64,000 bases of DNA from Pseudomonadales bacterium (GTDB taxonomy: Bacteria > Pseudomonadota > Gammaproteobacteria > Pseudomonadales > Pseudohongiellaceae), in NCBI GenBank assembly GCA_023268635.1, contig JALQUB010000084.1:34272-98271 (forward strand). Direction: 5' to 3'. Below the pieces are notes generated by a model that saw only the letters and a program-made list of their open reading frames with translations, was not told where the DNA came from and did no database searches. Positions 46,207-56,854 of this stretch are shown here, one piece after another (position 1 is the first letter of the stretch; each line of letters opens with the position of its first letter). A program made the translations under genes and the position numbers.

Positions 46207-48504
46207 ATGAAGCATAGTCAGTGCGAATTCATCGATCCGGTATGTGGCATGGAGGTCAATTCAGATTCGCAATATAAAGCGAGTCTGAATGATGAACCCT
46301 ATTACTTTTGTAGCGCCGGATGCTTGGCTAAATTTAGCGAAGATTCCGATAAGTTCCTAGGTGGTGGGTCAAGAGTGGATGGCGCTGATAAGGATATCCA
46401 TGCTTGGTTTACTTGCCCAATGCATCCAGAGATCCGTCAAATCGGCCCCGGCGTTTGTCCTAAGTGCGGGATGGCGTTAGAACAAGAAACGCCGAGTCTT
46501 GATGCGAGCGAAAATCCTGAACTAGACGATTTTCGACATCGGTTTTGGTTTTCACTCCCTTTTACTTTCGCAGTGTTCATGCTCGCTATGTTCGGCCATG
46601 GTCGCGGCTGGCTTCCAGAAGGCTGGCAGACCTGGGTGGAATTCGCACTCACAACGCCTGTTGTCTTTTGGTCAGGCCAGCCATTTTTTATTCGAGGGTT
46701 TCAGTCTGTAGTAAATCGTAGTCCAAATATGTGGACGCTAATTGGTTTGGGTACTTCGCTCGCCTATACCTATAGTGCTATCGCAACAATTGCCCCCGGG
46801 ATATTCCCCGCTGCGTTCCTCGTGAACGGTCAAATCGCTGTCTATTTCGAAGCCTCTGCCGTGATTATTTCTTTAACCTTGTTAGGGCAATTAATGGAGC
46901 TGAAGGCGCGGGAGCAAACTTCAACTGCTATAAAATCCTTACTCGATCTCGCACCTAAAACCGCTCGTCGTGTGAATGAAGATGGTTCGGAAGAAGAGGT
47001 GCAGGTGGATTCAATACGCGCTGGGGATCGTTTACGTGTTACCCCAGGTGAAAAAATACCAGTCGATGGCGTGGTAGTTGGCGGTAGCAGCTCGGTCGAT
47101 GAGTCTATGCTTACCGGAGAGCCTATGCCTGTCAAAAAAGTCGAAGGAGATAAAGTAATCGGTGCCACTCAGAACATGAGTGGTGCGCTAATAATCCAAT
47201 CCGAGCTGGTGGGCGAAGACACAACCTTGGCGCAGATTGTGCATCTGGTCAGGCAGGCGCAACGTTCGCGTGCACCGATGCAACGTCTTGCAGACATCGT
47301 GGCCGGGTATTTTGTTTATATCGTAGTGAGCGTATCGCTTATCACATTTTTTGCATGGGGTTTGTTTGGTCCGGATCCGGCGTGGGCTTTCGGGCTTATT
47401 AATGCGGTGGCTGTACTCATTATTGCCTGCCCTTGCGCACTAGGATTGGCGACGCCTATGTCAATCATGGTAGCCACGGGCAAGGCGGCTAATCATGGTG
47501 TGCTATTCAAAGATGCGGCGGCTATTGAAGCATTTAAGAAGATGACAACGATTGTGGTCGATAAAACAGGCACTCTGACTGAGGGTAAGCCCGTGTACCG
47601 TGAATCCCGAGCCCTGGGAGATATCGATAGCGAAACATTGCTTCGTCTTGCAGCGAGCCTAGACCAAGGTAGCGAGCACCCATTGGCGCGAGCAATAGTA
47701 AAAGCTGCTCATGACTCCGAATTAAACCTTAGTGAGGTAGAAAACTTTGACTCCTCCAGTGGTATTGGTGTGAGTGGTAGTGTTGATGGGAGGCAGCTCG
47801 CTTTGGGGAACGCAAGTTTCATGAAGCAGCTGTCTATAGATACGAGCGAAGCTAGCAGGCTTGTTACTGATATGTACGAATATGGCGCTAGCCTTATTTA
47901 CTTAGGCGAGGGCGCTAATTTGTTAGGAGTGCTTGCCGTCGCGGACCCTATAAAAGCGAGTACAGCTGAAGCGATAAAGTCTCTGCATAAAAGTGGCCTG
48001 AAGATCATCATGGCGACAGGTGATGGAGAGGTAACAGCGCAAGCGGTAGCGCGCCAGCTGGGGATAGATAAGGTATATAGTGAGGTCACTCCCGAAGATA
48101 AAATGAAATTAGTCGAGAGGCTGCAGGAGGAGGGTGATCTTGTCGCTATGGCGGGAGACGGCATAAATGATGCGCCCGCGTTAGCGAAGGCGAATATCGG
48201 AATTGCTATGGGTACCGGGACAGATGTGGCGATGAGTAGCGCTCAAGTCACTTTGGTGAAAGGCGATCTGAGGGGAATTGCGATCGCTCGCCTAATATCT
48301 GAGCAGACTGTCAGTAATATGCGCCAAAATTTATCTTTCGCCCTTATGTATAACAGTGTTGGAGTGCCAATAGCTGCCGGTGTCTTGTTTCCATTTTTCG
48401 GCATCTTGTTGTCTCCGATGTTAGCAGCTTTAGCCATGAGTCTCAGTTCGGTATCAGTCGTCGGTAACGCGCTTAGGCTTAGGGTAATAAAATTGACGAA
48501 GTAG
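46207..48504 (+). CDS. Copper-exporting P1B-type ATPase with YHS and heavy-metal-binding N-terminus
   Basis: This pump exports copper across the inner membrane. The 765 residues start with a YHS/TRASH module ([19 protein letters not shown]) and a short metal-binding domain ([20 protein letters not shown]) instead of the usual HMA domain. The ATPase core has CPC at 408-410 (IACPCALG), DKTGTLT with phosphorylated Asp452, HP in SEHPLA and the hinge [10 protein letters not shown]. About eight transmembrane helices are likely. AAGGAGG precedes the ATG. The CPC motif and neighbours support Cu(I) specificity. Confidence 0.95.
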   Translation: MKHSQCEFIDPVCGMEVNSDSQYKASLNDEPYYFCSAGCLAKFSEDSDKFLGGGSRVDGADKDIHAWFTCPMHPEIRQIGPGVCPKCGMALEQETPSLDASENPELDDFRHRFWFSLPFTFAVFMLAMFGHGRGWLPEGWQTWVEFALTTPVVFWSGQPFFIRGFQSVVNRSPNMWTLIGLGTSLAYTYSAIATIAPGIFPAAFLVNGQIAVYFEASAVIISLTLLGQLMELKAREQTSTAIKSLLDLAPKTARRVNEDGSEEEVQVDSIRAGDRLRVTPGEKIPVDGVVVGGSSSVDESMLTGEPMPVKKVEGDKVIGATQNMSGALIIQSELVGEDTTLAQIVHLVRQAQRSRAPMQRLADIVAGYFVYIVVSVSLITFFAWGLFGPDPAWAFGLINAVAVLIIACPCALGLATPMSIMVATGKAANHGVLFKDAAAIEAFKKMTTIVVDKTGTLTEGKPVYRESRALGDIDSETLLRLAASLDQGSEHPLARAIVKAAHDSELNLSEVENFDSSSGIGVSGSVDGRQLALGNASFMKQLSIDTSEASRLVTDMYEYGASLIYLGEGANLLGVLAVADPIKASTAEAIKSLHKSGLKIIMATGDGEVTAQAVARQLGIDKVYSEVTPEDKMKLVERLQEEGDLVAMAGDGINDAPALAKANIGIAMGTGTDVAMSSAQVTLVKGDLRGIAIARLISEQTVSNMRQNLSFALMYNSVGVPIAAGVLFPFFGILLSPMLAALAMSLSSVSVVGNALRLRVIKLTK

Positions 48505-48573
48505 TGAGTGCTAGCATGCAGAGTTGATGGAATTGTAACTAGCAATCCTGATAGCGGATGAATGGAGGGTGGC

Positions 48574-48828
48574 ATGAAACTTGATGCGGTCAAATTTGGA
48601 CTAGCAGCAGCCTATGCAGTGGCGGTAATTTGGGTGCTGTGCGTGATTGTTGTGCTACTGCTGCCAGGAATGTCGATGAGTATGGGCGGTTATATGATGC
48701 ACGCCGATTTCACCGGCATGACCTGGCACATGGGTTTCCTGGGTTTAGTTTTCGGGTTGATACTGTGGGCTGGATTTACGGGTTTTTTCGCCTATTTATT
48801 GGCGGCGATTTATAACCGCTTACTTTAA
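48574..48828 (+). CDS. DUF5676 small membrane protein
   Basis: The 84 residues contain two transmembrane helices (about 8-28 and 53-77) separated by a Met-rich loop (MSMSMGGYMMHADF, HM). This matches small DUF5676 proteins that often accompany copper transport genes. The function is unknown, and the Met/His loop suggests metal contact. The ATG at 48574 follows GGAGGGTGGC; an in-frame ATG at 48562 overlaps that signal. The 3' end overlaps the convergent dusA by 9 nt. Confidence 0.78.
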   Translation: MKLDAVKFGLAAAYAVAVIWVLCVIVVLLLPGMSMSMGGYMMHADFTGMTWHMGFLGLVFGLILWAGFTGFFAYLLAAIYNRLL

Positions 48829-49830
48829 GGTCAATTCCAGAGCATGCGTAAGCACGTCTATGCCTGAAGTAGGCTTGTAGGCATTTTCGCTAAGGTATCT
48901 GCGGAATTGTTTGCCCCCGGATTGCCCCTTAAAGAGACCGAGCAAATGACGAGTGATATGCTGCAACGGTGTTCCGTCGGCTAATTCCTTAGCAACATAG
49001 GGGAGATAGGCATGCAGCACATCGTGCCGCGTTAATTCGTTTGGCTGACAGTCATAAAACAATTCGTCGACGCGCGCCAAGATGAATGGGTTTTGGTAGG
49101 CCTCCCGACCTAGCATAACACCGTCCACATGCTTTAACTGTGCCATGGCAGTATCGAGATCGGTTAAACCGCCATTGATTATTATGCCCAGATCAGGGAA
49201 TGTATTTTTCACAGCATAGACCCGCTCGTAATTCAGAGGCGGGATTTCACGATTTTGTTTCGGGCTTAAGCCAGCGAGTATTGCCTTTCTAGCGTGTACG
49301 ATGAAAAGCTCGCAGCCACGCTCAGCCACTTGTCCGACAAAATCAAGCAGCGCCGCTTCGCTGTCCTGGTCGTCGATTCCTATTCGACACTTCACGGTGA
49401 CTGGAACAGAAACGCGGTCCCTCATTTCTTCGACACACTGTGCTACCAGATCTGGCCTTGCCATTAGGCATGCTCCAAATGCACCAGACTGTACACGGTC
49501 ACTAGGACAACCCACGTTAAGGTTTATTTCACAGAAACCTGCTGATTCACCCATTTTCGCGGCCAGAGCTAGTTGTTTAGGGTCAGATCCCCCTAGCTGT
49601 AACGCAAGGGGGTACTCTTCGCTACTATGAGCCAATAGTGCAGATTCGTCTCCGTGGATCAGCGCTGCGCTTGTTACCATTTCCGTATACAGCAGCGCGT
49701 GTTTGCTGATTCCACGCAAGAAGCGCCGATCATGTCTATCGGTCCAATCCATCATGGGGGCCACGCAAAAGCGATGGCTTCGGAATTTTTCGTCTCCAGA
49801 GAAGTTGGAGGAAGGGGTGAGTGATGTCAC
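48820..49830 (-). CDS. dusA: tRNA-dihydrouridine(20/20a) synthase DusA
   Basis: This is an FMN-dependent reductase that makes dihydrouridine in the tRNA D loop. The 336 residues show FCVAPMMDWTDRHDR, ALQLGGSDP, EINLNVGCPSDRVQSGAFGACLM (cut by substitution) with catalytic Cys121, HARKAILAGLSPKQNR and GVMLGREAYQNPF, which are features of the DusA group. It overlaps the convergent DUF5676 gene by 9 nt and is divergent from gltX. Confidence 0.96.
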   Translation of the reverse strand: MTSLTPSSNFSGDEKFRSHRFCVAPMMDWTDRHDRRFLRGISKHALLYTEMVTSAALIHGDESALLAHSSEEYPLALQLGGSDPKQLALAAKMGESAGFCEINLNVGCPSDRVQSGAFGACLMARPDLVAQCVEEMRDRVSVPVTVKCRIGIDDQDSEAALLDFVGQVAERGCELFIVHARKAILAGLSPKQNREIPPLNYERVYAVKNTFPDLGIIINGGLTDLDTAMAQLKHVDGVMLGREAYQNPFILARVDELFYDCQPNELTRHDVLHAYLPYVAKELADGTPLQHITRHLLGLFKGQSGGKQFRRYLSENAYKPTSGIDVLTHALELTLK

Positions 49831-49884
49831 TAGTTGGCTACCTAGGTGGAGTGATACTCCTATGCGAGAGCGGAATCATTGCAC

Positions 49885-49913
49885 GTGAGTCTATTATTGG
49901 GTTCTAGTATAAT
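49885..49913 (+). promoter_or_regulatory. Possible gltX promoter
   Basis: A consensus -10 TATAAT at 49908-49913 lies 44 nt before gltX. The matching -35 at the normal distance (GTGAGT, 49885-49890) is poor, so only the -10 is convincing. Confidence 0.4.
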
Positions 49914-49956
49914 CTGAAATCTTGTTCGCTTTCTAAATCCTTTATCGAGAACTCGC

Positions 49957-51441
49957 ATGACGCCAGTACGTACACGGATAGCTCCATCACCCACGGGAGA
50001 CCCTCACGTAGGCACAGCCTATATAGCATTGTTCAATCGCTGCTTCGCGCGACAACACGGTGGGCAGTTTATTCTCAGAATAGAGGATACTGATCAACTT
50101 CGTTCTACTGAGCGCTCTGAGACAGATATTCTCAACGCGCTCGAGTGGCTAGGACTGGATTGGGACGAAGGACCAGGTCGAGAGGGGGCCTATGGACCCT
50201 ATCGACAGAGCGAACGCAAGGATATTTACGCCGAACATATAAAGACTTTGCTCGACAATGGGACTGCATTCCACTGCTTCTGTACTGCAGAAAGGTTGGA
50301 TACGCTCAGAAAAGAGCAAATGGAAGCCAAACTACAACCAGGATATGACGGACACTGCTCGCATCTCTCCAAAGAGCAAGTTCAATCAAAAGTCGCGGCG
50401 GGTGAGGAGTATGTAATTCGCATGCGTGTTCCCGCCGAGGGCAATTGCGAGTTTTATGACCTGCTTAGGGGTGAAGTCAGTATCGCGTGGACCCAAGTGG
50501 ACATGCAGGTATTAATGAAATCCGATGGCATGCCTACTTACCATTTTGCGAATGTGGTCGATGATCACCTTATGGAAATAAGCCACGTAATCCGTGGAGA
50601 GGAATGGATAAACTCGGTGCCGAAGCACGTATTACTCTACGAATACTTCGGTTGGACACCACCCATCTTTTGCCATATGCCCTTGCTTCGCAATCCGGAC
50701 AAGAGCAAGTTAAGCAAACGTAAAAATCCGACTTCGATTAATTACTATCGAGACATGGGTTTTCCGGCAGAGGCTTTGGTGAACTATCTCGGCATGATGG
50801 GATGGACAATGCCAAATGGTGAGGAGATGTTCAGCCTCGAAGCAATGGAATCGGCCTTCGATATTTCTCGTGTTAGCTTGGGCGGACCGGTTTTCGATAT
50901 TGAAAAGCTCAATTGGTTAAGCGGTAAATATCTACGGGAGAGTGGCTCCGACGAGGAATTTGTGTCGCGCTTGCTAACCTGGGCAAAAGAGTCTGATCGC
51001 TTGAGTCCTATCGTGCCGTTGCTGCGTCAGAGAGTAGAGAGGTTTAGCGATGTCGCGCCCCTCATTAATTATTTCTTTAGTGGGGATCCCGCGTTAACGC
51101 AAGATTCTTTCGCTCACTGCAAGCTCGACGATAACGAGCTGAGTAAAAGCCTACAATTTACGCTCTGGCGATTGGAGTCTCTCGGCGACTGGGGACGCGA
51201 CTCCGTAGAAGAGGCGCTTATGACACTCGCGGCGAAATTAGATATCAAGGTACGCGATTTCCTCGCCCCGTTATTCATAGCAATAAGCGGCCAAACTGTC
51301 TCCCTGTCAGTCATCGATTCTATAGCTGTTCTCGGTTTAGATATCACAAGAGCTAGATTGCGGTCTGCGATTGAAGTGCTAGGTGGCATATCTAAGAAAC
51401 AAGCTAAAAAGCTTGAAAAGGAATTCACGGCAATCGGTTAA
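49957..51441 (+). CDS. gltX: Glutamyl-tRNA synthetase
   Basis: This enzyme charges tRNA-Glu. The 494 residues are a class I synthetase with the HIGH motif as HVGT (PSPTGDPHVGTAYIA), the KMSKS motif as KLSKR (DKSKLSKRKNP) and the discriminating-type C-terminal anticodon domain. The zinc-binding cysteines CFCTAERL are present. Length is close to Pseudomonas GltX (494). It is monocistronic and followed by the tRNA-Ala gene. Confidence 0.97.
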   Translation: MTPVRTRIAPSPTGDPHVGTAYIALFNRCFARQHGGQFILRIEDTDQLRSTERSETDILNALEWLGLDWDEGPGREGAYGPYRQSERKDIYAEHIKTLLDNGTAFHCFCTAERLDTLRKEQMEAKLQPGYDGHCSHLSKEQVQSKVAAGEEYVIRMRVPAEGNCEFYDLLRGEVSIAWTQVDMQVLMKSDGMPTYHFANVVDDHLMEISHVIRGEEWINSVPKHVLLYEYFGWTPPIFCHMPLLRNPDKSKLSKRKNPTSINYYRDMGFPAEALVNYLGMMGWTMPNGEEMFSLEAMESAFDISRVSLGGPVFDIEKLNWLSGKYLRESGSDEEFVSRLLTWAKESDRLSPIVPLLRQRVERFSDVAPLINYFFSGDPALTQDSFAHCKLDDNELSKSLQFTLWRLESLGDWGRDSVEEALMTLAAKLDIKVRDFLAPLFIAISGQTVSLSVIDSIAVLGLDITRARLRSAIEVLGGISKKQAKKLEKEFTAIG

Positions 51442-51495
51442 GTGTGCACTGAGCTGATTTATTCCTAGAAATACCGCGATTGGCTATTCGCTCGA

Positions 51496-51524
51496 TTGAC
51501 AGGTGATGGGAAGCTGCATAGAAT
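51496..51524 (+). promoter_or_regulatory. tRNA-Ala promoter
   Basis: A consensus -35 TTGACA (51496-51501), an ideal 17-nt spacer and TAGAAT (51519-51524) are followed by the GC-rich discriminator GCCCGC, as in stringently regulated stable-RNA promoters. It lies 38 nt upstream of the tRNA. Confidence 0.8.
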
Positions 51525-51562
51525 GCCCGCTCCTCAGATCCTGCGAAGGATCATGCGATTAC

Positions 51563-51638
51563 GGGGCCTTAGCTCAGCTGGGAGAGCGCAACACTGGCAG
51601 TGTTGAGGTCAGCGGTTCGATCCCGCTAGGCTCCACCA
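51563..51638 (+). tRNA. tRNA-Ala (anticodon GGC)
   Basis: This is a 76-nt cloverleaf with encoded CCA. The acceptor stem GGGGCCT pairs with AGGCTCC and includes the G3-U70 pair that identifies alanine tRNAs. The anticodon loop TGGCAGT holds GGC, and the T loop is GTTCGAT. Confidence 0.98.
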
Positions 51639-51688
51639 AATTATTCCACCGTTCTCACTCAATAAATTCGCGTACAAACGCGGCGCAC

Positions 51689-51716
51689 CCAGGTCTCATT
51701 GAGACCTGGATACGTT
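51689..51716 (+). terminator. Hairpin after tRNA-Ala
   Basis: An 8-bp stem, CCAGGTCT (51689-51696) with AGACCTGG (51702-51709), has a 5-nt loop and is followed by ATACGTTTT. The T tract is interrupted, so efficiency is uncertain. It lies 30 nt from the end of the convergent gltA. Confidence 0.55.
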
Positions 51717-51745
51717 TTCAATTATCTAGTGTGAAGAATCAGCGC

Positions 51746-53017
51746 TTAGATGTCGCGAGGTGTATTACCTTTGTAAAGCTGGCGAGGACGGCCGATTTTA
51801 TAAGGGTGGCTTAACATCTCGTCCCAATGTGAAATCCAGCCCGGTGTGCGTCCTGTTGCGAATATAACTGTGAATAAGCTTGTGGGGATGCCAATCGCTT
51901 TTAAGATAATGCCCGAGTAAAAATCAACGTTCGGGTAAAGCTTTTTGCTGATGAAGTATTCATCTTCTAGCGCAATTTTTTCTAGTTTGCGTGCGATTCT
52001 GAACAGAGGGTCATCCTCTAGGCCTAGCTCTTCGAGTACTTCGTCACAGATCTTGCGCATAACGGTCGCCCGAGGATCGAAGTTCTTATAAACACGGTGA
52101 CCAAATCCCATGAGGCGGAATGGATCATTCTTATCTTTAGCTTTCTCTAAGTACTCTTCGATATTGGATTCGTCGCCAATTTCGAAAAGCATCTCAAGTA
52201 CCGCTTCGTTCGCACCGCCATGAGAAGGTCCCCAAAGCGCGGCAATGCCCGATGCAATACAAGCATAGGGGTTTGCTCCACTAGAGCCGGCGAGGCGGAC
52301 TGTGGATGTTGATGCGTTCTGCTCGTGGTCGGCGTGTAACAGGAAAATTGTGTCCATCGCTTTCGCAAGTGTTGGACTCACATTCGGCTCATCACAAGGC
52401 GTGCCAAACATCATGTGTAAGAAATTTTCAGCGAAGCCCATATTGTTTTGTGGGTACATGAAAGGCTGACCGACACTGTGCTTGTAGCACATCGCGGCTA
52501 GTGTTGGCATCTTCGCTATAAGTCGATGCGCTGCTAGTTTCCTATGCGCCGGATCATCTATATCTAAATCATCATGATAAAAAGCCGAGAGGGCGCCAAC
52601 TACCCCAACGAGCATAGCCATAGGGTGCGCATTTTTAGGGAAGCCCTTGAAAAATTGGTGAATGTGCTCGTCTACCATGGTGTGGTGACGAATAGTGTCT
52701 TCGAAATTAACCTTTTCTTCTTCGGAAGGTAATTCGCCGTTTAGCAGTAGATAGCAAGTTTCAAGGAAAGTTGATTTATCAGCGAGTTGCTCGATTGGAT
52801 AGCCTCTATGGAGGAGGATTCCCTTGCCGCCATCGATGTAGGTAATCTCCGAATCGCAAGATGCGGTCGAGACAAATCCCGGGTCATAGGTAAACACGCC
52901 TTCGCTTACCAAGCCGCGGACATCGATCACATCAGGACCCATACTTCCTTCGTAAACGGGCAATTCGATGGTTTTGTCGACACCGTCGATCTGTAGCTTG
53001 GCGGTTCTTGCGCTCAT
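51746..53017 (-). CDS. gltA: Citrate synthase (type II)
   Basis: This enzyme condenses oxaloacetate with acetyl-CoA to begin the TCA cycle. The 423 residues belong to the NADH-sensitive hexameric type. The catalytic residues lie in [14 protein letters not shown] (His), [14 protein letters not shown] (His) and [14 protein letters not shown] (Asp). [21 protein letters not shown] contacts oxaloacetate. AGGAGC precedes the ATG. It is divergent from sdhCDAB, the standard gammaproteobacterial arrangement. Confidence 0.97.
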   Translation of the reverse strand: MSARTAKLQIDGVDKTIELPVYEGSMGPDVIDVRGLVSEGVFTYDPGFVSTASCDSEITYIDGGKGILLHRGYPIEQLADKSTFLETCYLLLNGELPSEEEKVNFEDTIRHHTMVDEHIHQFFKGFPKNAHPMAMLVGVVGALSAFYHDDLDIDDPAHRKLAAHRLIAKMPTLAAMCYKHSVGQPFMYPQNNMGFAENFLHMMFGTPCDEPNVSPTLAKAMDTIFLLHADHEQNASTSTVRLAGSSGANPYACIASGIAALWGPSHGGANEAVLEMLFEIGDESNIEEYLEKAKDKNDPFRLMGFGHRVYKNFDPRATVMRKICDEVLEELGLEDDPLFRIARKLEKIALEDEYFISKKLYPNVDFYSGIILKAIGIPTSLFTVIFATGRTPGWISHWDEMLSHPYKIGRPRQLYKGNTPRDI

Positions 53018-53133
53018 TGCGTGCTCCTAGTAAGGATTTTTTCTCATGGAAAACAGCATAATAGAGTGATTTTCTACATGCTGGTGTTATTCAGTAGAGT
53101 GTCGCTACGTCGTTACGTAGGGAGCGCAATACT

Positions 53134-53388
53134 ATGGAATTACACGGCATTTTGTCAAATACGAAGCGGTTACAGAACTATGACATCGTGCCGATGTATT
53201 TGACGCGTCGTGCTCACTACCAACCGTATATTTTGCCGGAAACTGACATTTCGGTGTTAGGCTATCGTGGCGTTGCGTTAGAGCATTACGCCAAACGACA
53301 ATACATTGTCGCTATTCACCCTCCGTGCCCAAGTTTTATTGTATTGAGGGGAGTGCGAGACTATAATTTCTGGCGTTTGCGAAATTGA
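53134..53388 (+). CDS. Hypothetical small protein in the gltA-sdh gap
   Basis: This is an 84-residue frame with GGGAG 9 nt before the ATG. It is basic and rich in Tyr and Arg (YLTRRAHYQPY, YNFWRLRN), with no signal peptide, membrane helix or family that I recognise. It lies in the 500-nt gap between gltA and sdhC, where an sdh promoter region would be expected, so it could be a chance frame. The rest of the gap (53018-53133 and 53389-53518) shows nothing I can name. Confidence 0.4.
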   Translation: MELHGILSNTKRLQNYDIVPMYLTRRAHYQPYILPETDISVLGYRGVALEHYAKRQYIVAIHPPCPSFIVLRGVRDYNFWRLRN

Positions 53389-53518
53389 AATTATCAATTA
53401 ATTCAATCAGTTTGATTGGCAGGCGACGAGATCGCTTCTGAGTTCGCTGTCGATGGCTATGCTGCAATCAAGCTCTTGCAGATTTAGTCTCAATACTGAT
53501 CAATATGAGAGGTTTACT

Positions 53519-53893
53519 GTGAAAGACACCAGACCCATAAATATAGACCTCACTAGCATACGATTTCCGCTGACAGCCTTACTGTCTATCACGCACCGTA
53601 TTACCGGTGTCATCATTTTCGTGGGCGTGGCTATACTCCTCTACTTGCTAGAGATGTCTTTAGAATCTGAAGCAGGGTTCTCTAAAGCGCAAGAGCTCAT
53701 CGGTACTCCATTCGCAAAATTTGTTATTTGGGGAATTGTCGCCGGTCTGCTGTACCACATCGTTGCCGGCACCAAGCATTTACTCATGGATCTTGGCTTT
53801 GGCGAGACACTCTCCGGTGCGGCAATAAGCGCTCGCATCACTCTCATTGTTTCTGTCCTGCTTATTATCGCCGCGGGGGTTTGGATATGGTAA
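53519..53893 (+). CDS. sdhC: Succinate dehydrogenase cytochrome b556 subunit
   Basis: This is one of two membrane anchors that bind heme b and ubiquinone in complex II. The 124 residues have three transmembrane helices, SITHRITGV (quinone-site region) and the heme-ligand region LLYHIVAGTKHLLMDLG. I chose the GTG at 53519 (protein begins KDTRPINIDL after Met) because GAGAGG lies 6 nt upstream and homologues start there; an ATG at 53453 would add 22 residues without conservation. It overlaps sdhD by 7 nt. Confidence 0.95.
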   Translation: MKDTRPINIDLTSIRFPLTALLSITHRITGVIIFVGVAILLYLLEMSLESEAGFSKAQELIGTPFAKFVIWGIVAGLLYHIVAGTKHLLMDLGFGETLSGAAISARITLIVSVLLIIAAGVWIW

Positions 53894-54255
53894 CTAGCGC
53901 AACAAATTTTAGTCGCACAGGATTGTCTGATTGGCTGGTGCAGCGTGTAAGCGCAGTTATATTACTCGCGTATTCCGCTTTTATTTTCGGCATCTTTTTG
54001 GTCAACCCTGATCTAGATTACGCGCAATGGTCGACTCTTTTCGACAGCACTGCCGTCCGAATTTTTAGCTTAATTTCTCTGCTAGCTCTATGCGGTCATG
54101 CTTGGATCGGTATGTGGACAGTAGCCACCGATTATTTAACATCACTGCAGTTGGGCGCGTCGGCTACTGCTGTTCGGCTGCTCTTTCAAATAGGCTGTGC
54201 ATTACTGATTACCGTATACCTCCTTTGGGGTATTCAGATTTTTTGGGGGAGCTAG
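53887..54255 (+). CDS. sdhD: Succinate dehydrogenase hydrophobic anchor subunit
   Basis: This is the second membrane anchor of complex II. The 122 residues begin MVTSATNFSRTGLSDWLVQRVSA, the family start (cut by normal substitutions), with three transmembrane helices and HAWIGMWTVATDYL near the heme side. The ATG at 53887 lies inside the sdhC end, giving translational coupling. The sdhA ATG follows immediately after the stop. Confidence 0.94.
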   Translation: MVTSATNFSRTGLSDWLVQRVSAVILLAYSAFIFGIFLVNPDLDYAQWSTLFDSTAVRIFSLISLLALCGHAWIGMWTVATDYLTSLQLGASATAVRLLFQIGCALLITVYLLWGIQIFWGS

Positions 54256-56028
54256 ATGAGCGCTTTACGTACAATTTCTTTTGATGCCGTGATTGTTGGT
54301 GGCGGTGGCGCTGGTATGCGCGCAGCGCTTCAACTTGCTCAGTCGGGTTATAAGACTGCAGTTATCTCCAAAGTTTTCCCTACGCGTTCACACACTGTGT
54401 CAGCTCAGGGCGGCATCACTTGCGCGATTGCAAGCGATGATCCCAATGATGATTGGCGCTGGCATATGTACGACACAGTTAAGGGTTCCGATTATATCGG
54501 CGACCAGGACGCGATCGAATATATGTGTAGCGAAGGCCCGCAGACCGTGTTCGAACTTGAACATATGGGACTGCCATTTTCTCGCACCGAAAGCGGCCGC
54601 ATCTATCAACGCCCCTTCGGCGGGCAGTCGAAAGATTTTGGTAATGGCGGACAAGCAGCTCGCACCTGTGCAGCCGCCGACCGCACAGGGCATGCATTGC
54701 TTCATACCCTGTATCAAGGCAACTTAAAGAACAACACAGTCTTTCTAAACGAATGGTACGCAACCGATTTGGTGAAGAATCAGGACGGCGCTGTTGTTGG
54801 TGTTATTGCCATTTGTATCGAGACTGGTGAGACCGTCTGCATTCAGTCTAAGGCGACTGTCTTCGCCACCGGCGGTGCGGGTCGAATTTTCGCCTCGACA
54901 ACCAACGCGTTGATTAACACCGGCGATGGAGTTGGCATGGCGTTGCGCGCCGGTTTCCCCGTGCAAGACATGGAGATGTGGCAATTCCATCCGACGGGTA
55001 TATATGGGGCGGGTACTCTCGTCACTGAAGGTTGCCGTGGAGAAGGGGGCTATCTCATCAATAAAGATGGCGAACGCTTCATGGAACGTTATGCTCCGAA
55101 CGCAAAAGACCTAGCTGGTCGAGATGTCGTTGCACGCTCTATGGTTTTAGAAATTCTCGCGGGTCGAGGCTGTGGCGAAAACGGCGATCATGTGATGTTG
55201 AAGCTAGACCATCTCGGCGAAGATGTATTAAACGCGAAGCTTCCAGGCATCTTAGAGTTGTCGCGAACTTTTGCACACGTAGATCCCGTGAAAGAGCCGA
55301 TTCCTGTCGTGCCGACCTGTCATTACATGATGGGTGGAATTCCAACCAATGTGAATGGTCAGGCAATCCTGCAAGATGCTAATGGATCTGATCATGTCAT
55401 TCCGGGTTTATTCGCAGTAGGCGAAGCTGCATGCGTATCAGTGCATGGTGCGAACCGATTGGGAGGCAATAGCCTACTAGATCTCGTTGTGTTTGGCCGT
55501 GCAGCTGGCAAACACATCGAGCAAGAGCTCGCCTCAGGTATTGAGCAGCGAGTTGCGAGTGAGTCAGATATCGAAGCGGCGATGTCGCGTCTGAATCGTC
55601 TCAATGAAACAAAATCTGGTGAAAGTGTTGCTGCACTGCGTAGTGAGCTCCAACAGACAATGCAAAATCACTTTGGCGTATTCCGCAAAGGCGAATTCAT
55701 GCAGGAAGGGATTAAGAAACTTGCCGCTCTGCGTGAACGAATTCAGAACGCGCATCTTGAAGACAAGAGCAACGCATTTAACACTGCTCGCATCGAGGCG
55801 CTTGAGCTAGAAAATCTCTTCGAAGTCGCCGAAGCAACCGCAATTTCGGCTGAAGCACGAGACGAAAGTCGAGGCGCTCATGCGCGTGACGATTTCCGTG
55901 AGCGTGACGACGAACGTTGGCTATGCCATTCCATGTATTTTCCCGCCGACAAGCGCGTGGGCAAGCGAGACGTTAACTTCAAACCGAAGACCGTCGATAC
56001 TTTCCAGCCTAAGGTAAGGACTTATTAA
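54256..56028 (+). CDS. sdhA: Succinate dehydrogenase flavoprotein subunit
   Basis: This is the catalytic subunit that oxidises succinate to fumarate. The 590 residues have the FAD dinucleotide motif [14 protein letters not shown], the covalent FAD attachment in [11 protein letters not shown] (His), substrate residues in [10 protein letters not shown] and [10 protein letters not shown], and [13 protein letters not shown]. The C-terminal domain ends in [24 protein letters not shown] sequence, as in E. coli. There is no gap after sdhD. Confidence 0.98.
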   Translation: MSALRTISFDAVIVGGGGAGMRAALQLAQSGYKTAVISKVFPTRSHTVSAQGGITCAIASDDPNDDWRWHMYDTVKGSDYIGDQDAIEYMCSEGPQTVFELEHMGLPFSRTESGRIYQRPFGGQSKDFGNGGQAARTCAAADRTGHALLHTLYQGNLKNNTVFLNEWYATDLVKNQDGAVVGVIAICIETGETVCIQSKATVFATGGAGRIFASTTNALINTGDGVGMALRAGFPVQDMEMWQFHPTGIYGAGTLVTEGCRGEGGYLINKDGERFMERYAPNAKDLAGRDVVARSMVLEILAGRGCGENGDHVMLKLDHLGEDVLNAKLPGILELSRTFAHVDPVKEPIPVVPTCHYMMGGIPTNVNGQAILQDANGSDHVIPGLFAVGEAACVSVHGANRLGGNSLLDLVVFGRAAGKHIEQELASGIEQRVASESDIEAAMSRLNRLNETKSGESVAALRSELQQTMQNHFGVFRKGEFMQEGIKKLAALRERIQNAHLEDKSNAFNTARIEALELENLFEVAEATAISAEARDESRGAHARDDFRERDDERWLCHSMYFPADKRVGKRDVNFKPKTVDTFQPKVRTY

Positions 56029-56088
56029 TCACTATCGGGCCAGGTTAATTTTGGCATTCAACAAACTACGTTTGAAGCAAGGTGAATC

Positions 56089-56796
56089 GTGTTAGTTAGC
56101 ATCTATCGTTACAACCCTGAAACTGACCTTAAGCCAGCTATGGTTGACATCGAAGTCGATGTCCCCGCTGATCGCGATCTGATGGTTCTCGATGTTCTGA
56201 ATCTCGCAAAGGAAAAAGACACCACAATTGCTTATCGGCGCTCGTGTCGCGAGGGCGTCTGTGGCTCGGATGGTATGAATATTAATGGCGTCAACGGACT
56301 AGCCTGCATTACGCCTATTTCGTCTGTGGTTAAACCAGGCAAGAAATTAGTGCTCAGACCATTACCAGGCTTGCCAGTTGTACGTGATCTTGTTGTCGAT
56401 ATGTCGATGTTCTATAAGCAGTTCGAGAAGGTTAAGCCTTACCTCATTAATGCAACTCCGGCACCTGCAATCGAGAGACTTCAGAGTCCAGAAGATCGTG
56501 AAAAACTAGACGGTTTATACGAGTGCATTCTTTGCGCATGCTGCACGACTAGCTGTCCATCATTTTGGTGGAATCCGGATAAATTTATCGGCCCCGCCGG
56601 TTTGCTTCAGGCCTACCGCTTCTTAGCTGACAGCCGCGATACTGCAGCGTCGGAACGTCTCGCGGGATTAGAAGACCCATTTAGCGTGTTCAGATGCCGA
56701 GGCATTATGAACTGCGTCGCAGTTTGTCCTAAGGGGCTAAATCCAACGCGAGCAATTGGCCATATCAGGTCCATGCTGATTGAGCAGAGTGTGTAA
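56089..56796 (+). CDS. sdhB: Succinate dehydrogenase iron-sulfur subunit
   Basis: This subunit carries electrons from the flavin to ubiquinone. The 235 residues start at GTG after AAGGTGA. Cysteines for the [2Fe-2S] cluster lie in SCREGVCGSDGMNI and LACI. Those for the [4Fe-4S] and [3Fe-4S] clusters lie in CILCACCTTSCPSFW and CRGIMNCVAVCPKGL. It lies 60 nt after sdhA and completes sdhCDAB. Confidence 0.97.
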   Translation: MLVSIYRYNPETDLKPAMVDIEVDVPADRDLMVLDVLNLAKEKDTTIAYRRSCREGVCGSDGMNINGVNGLACITPISSVVKPGKKLVLRPLPGLPVVRDLVVDMSMFYKQFEKVKPYLINATPAPAIERLQSPEDREKLDGLYECILCACCTTSCPSFWWNPDKFIGPAGLLQAYRFLADSRDTAASERLAGLEDPFSVFRCRGIMNCVAVCPKGLNPTRAIGHIRSMLIEQSV

Positions 56797-56854
56797 TGAT
56801 TTTTTCCAGCTCAGCAATTTGAGCTGCAGCGATCGTCAGCGAGGGTGACATAGC

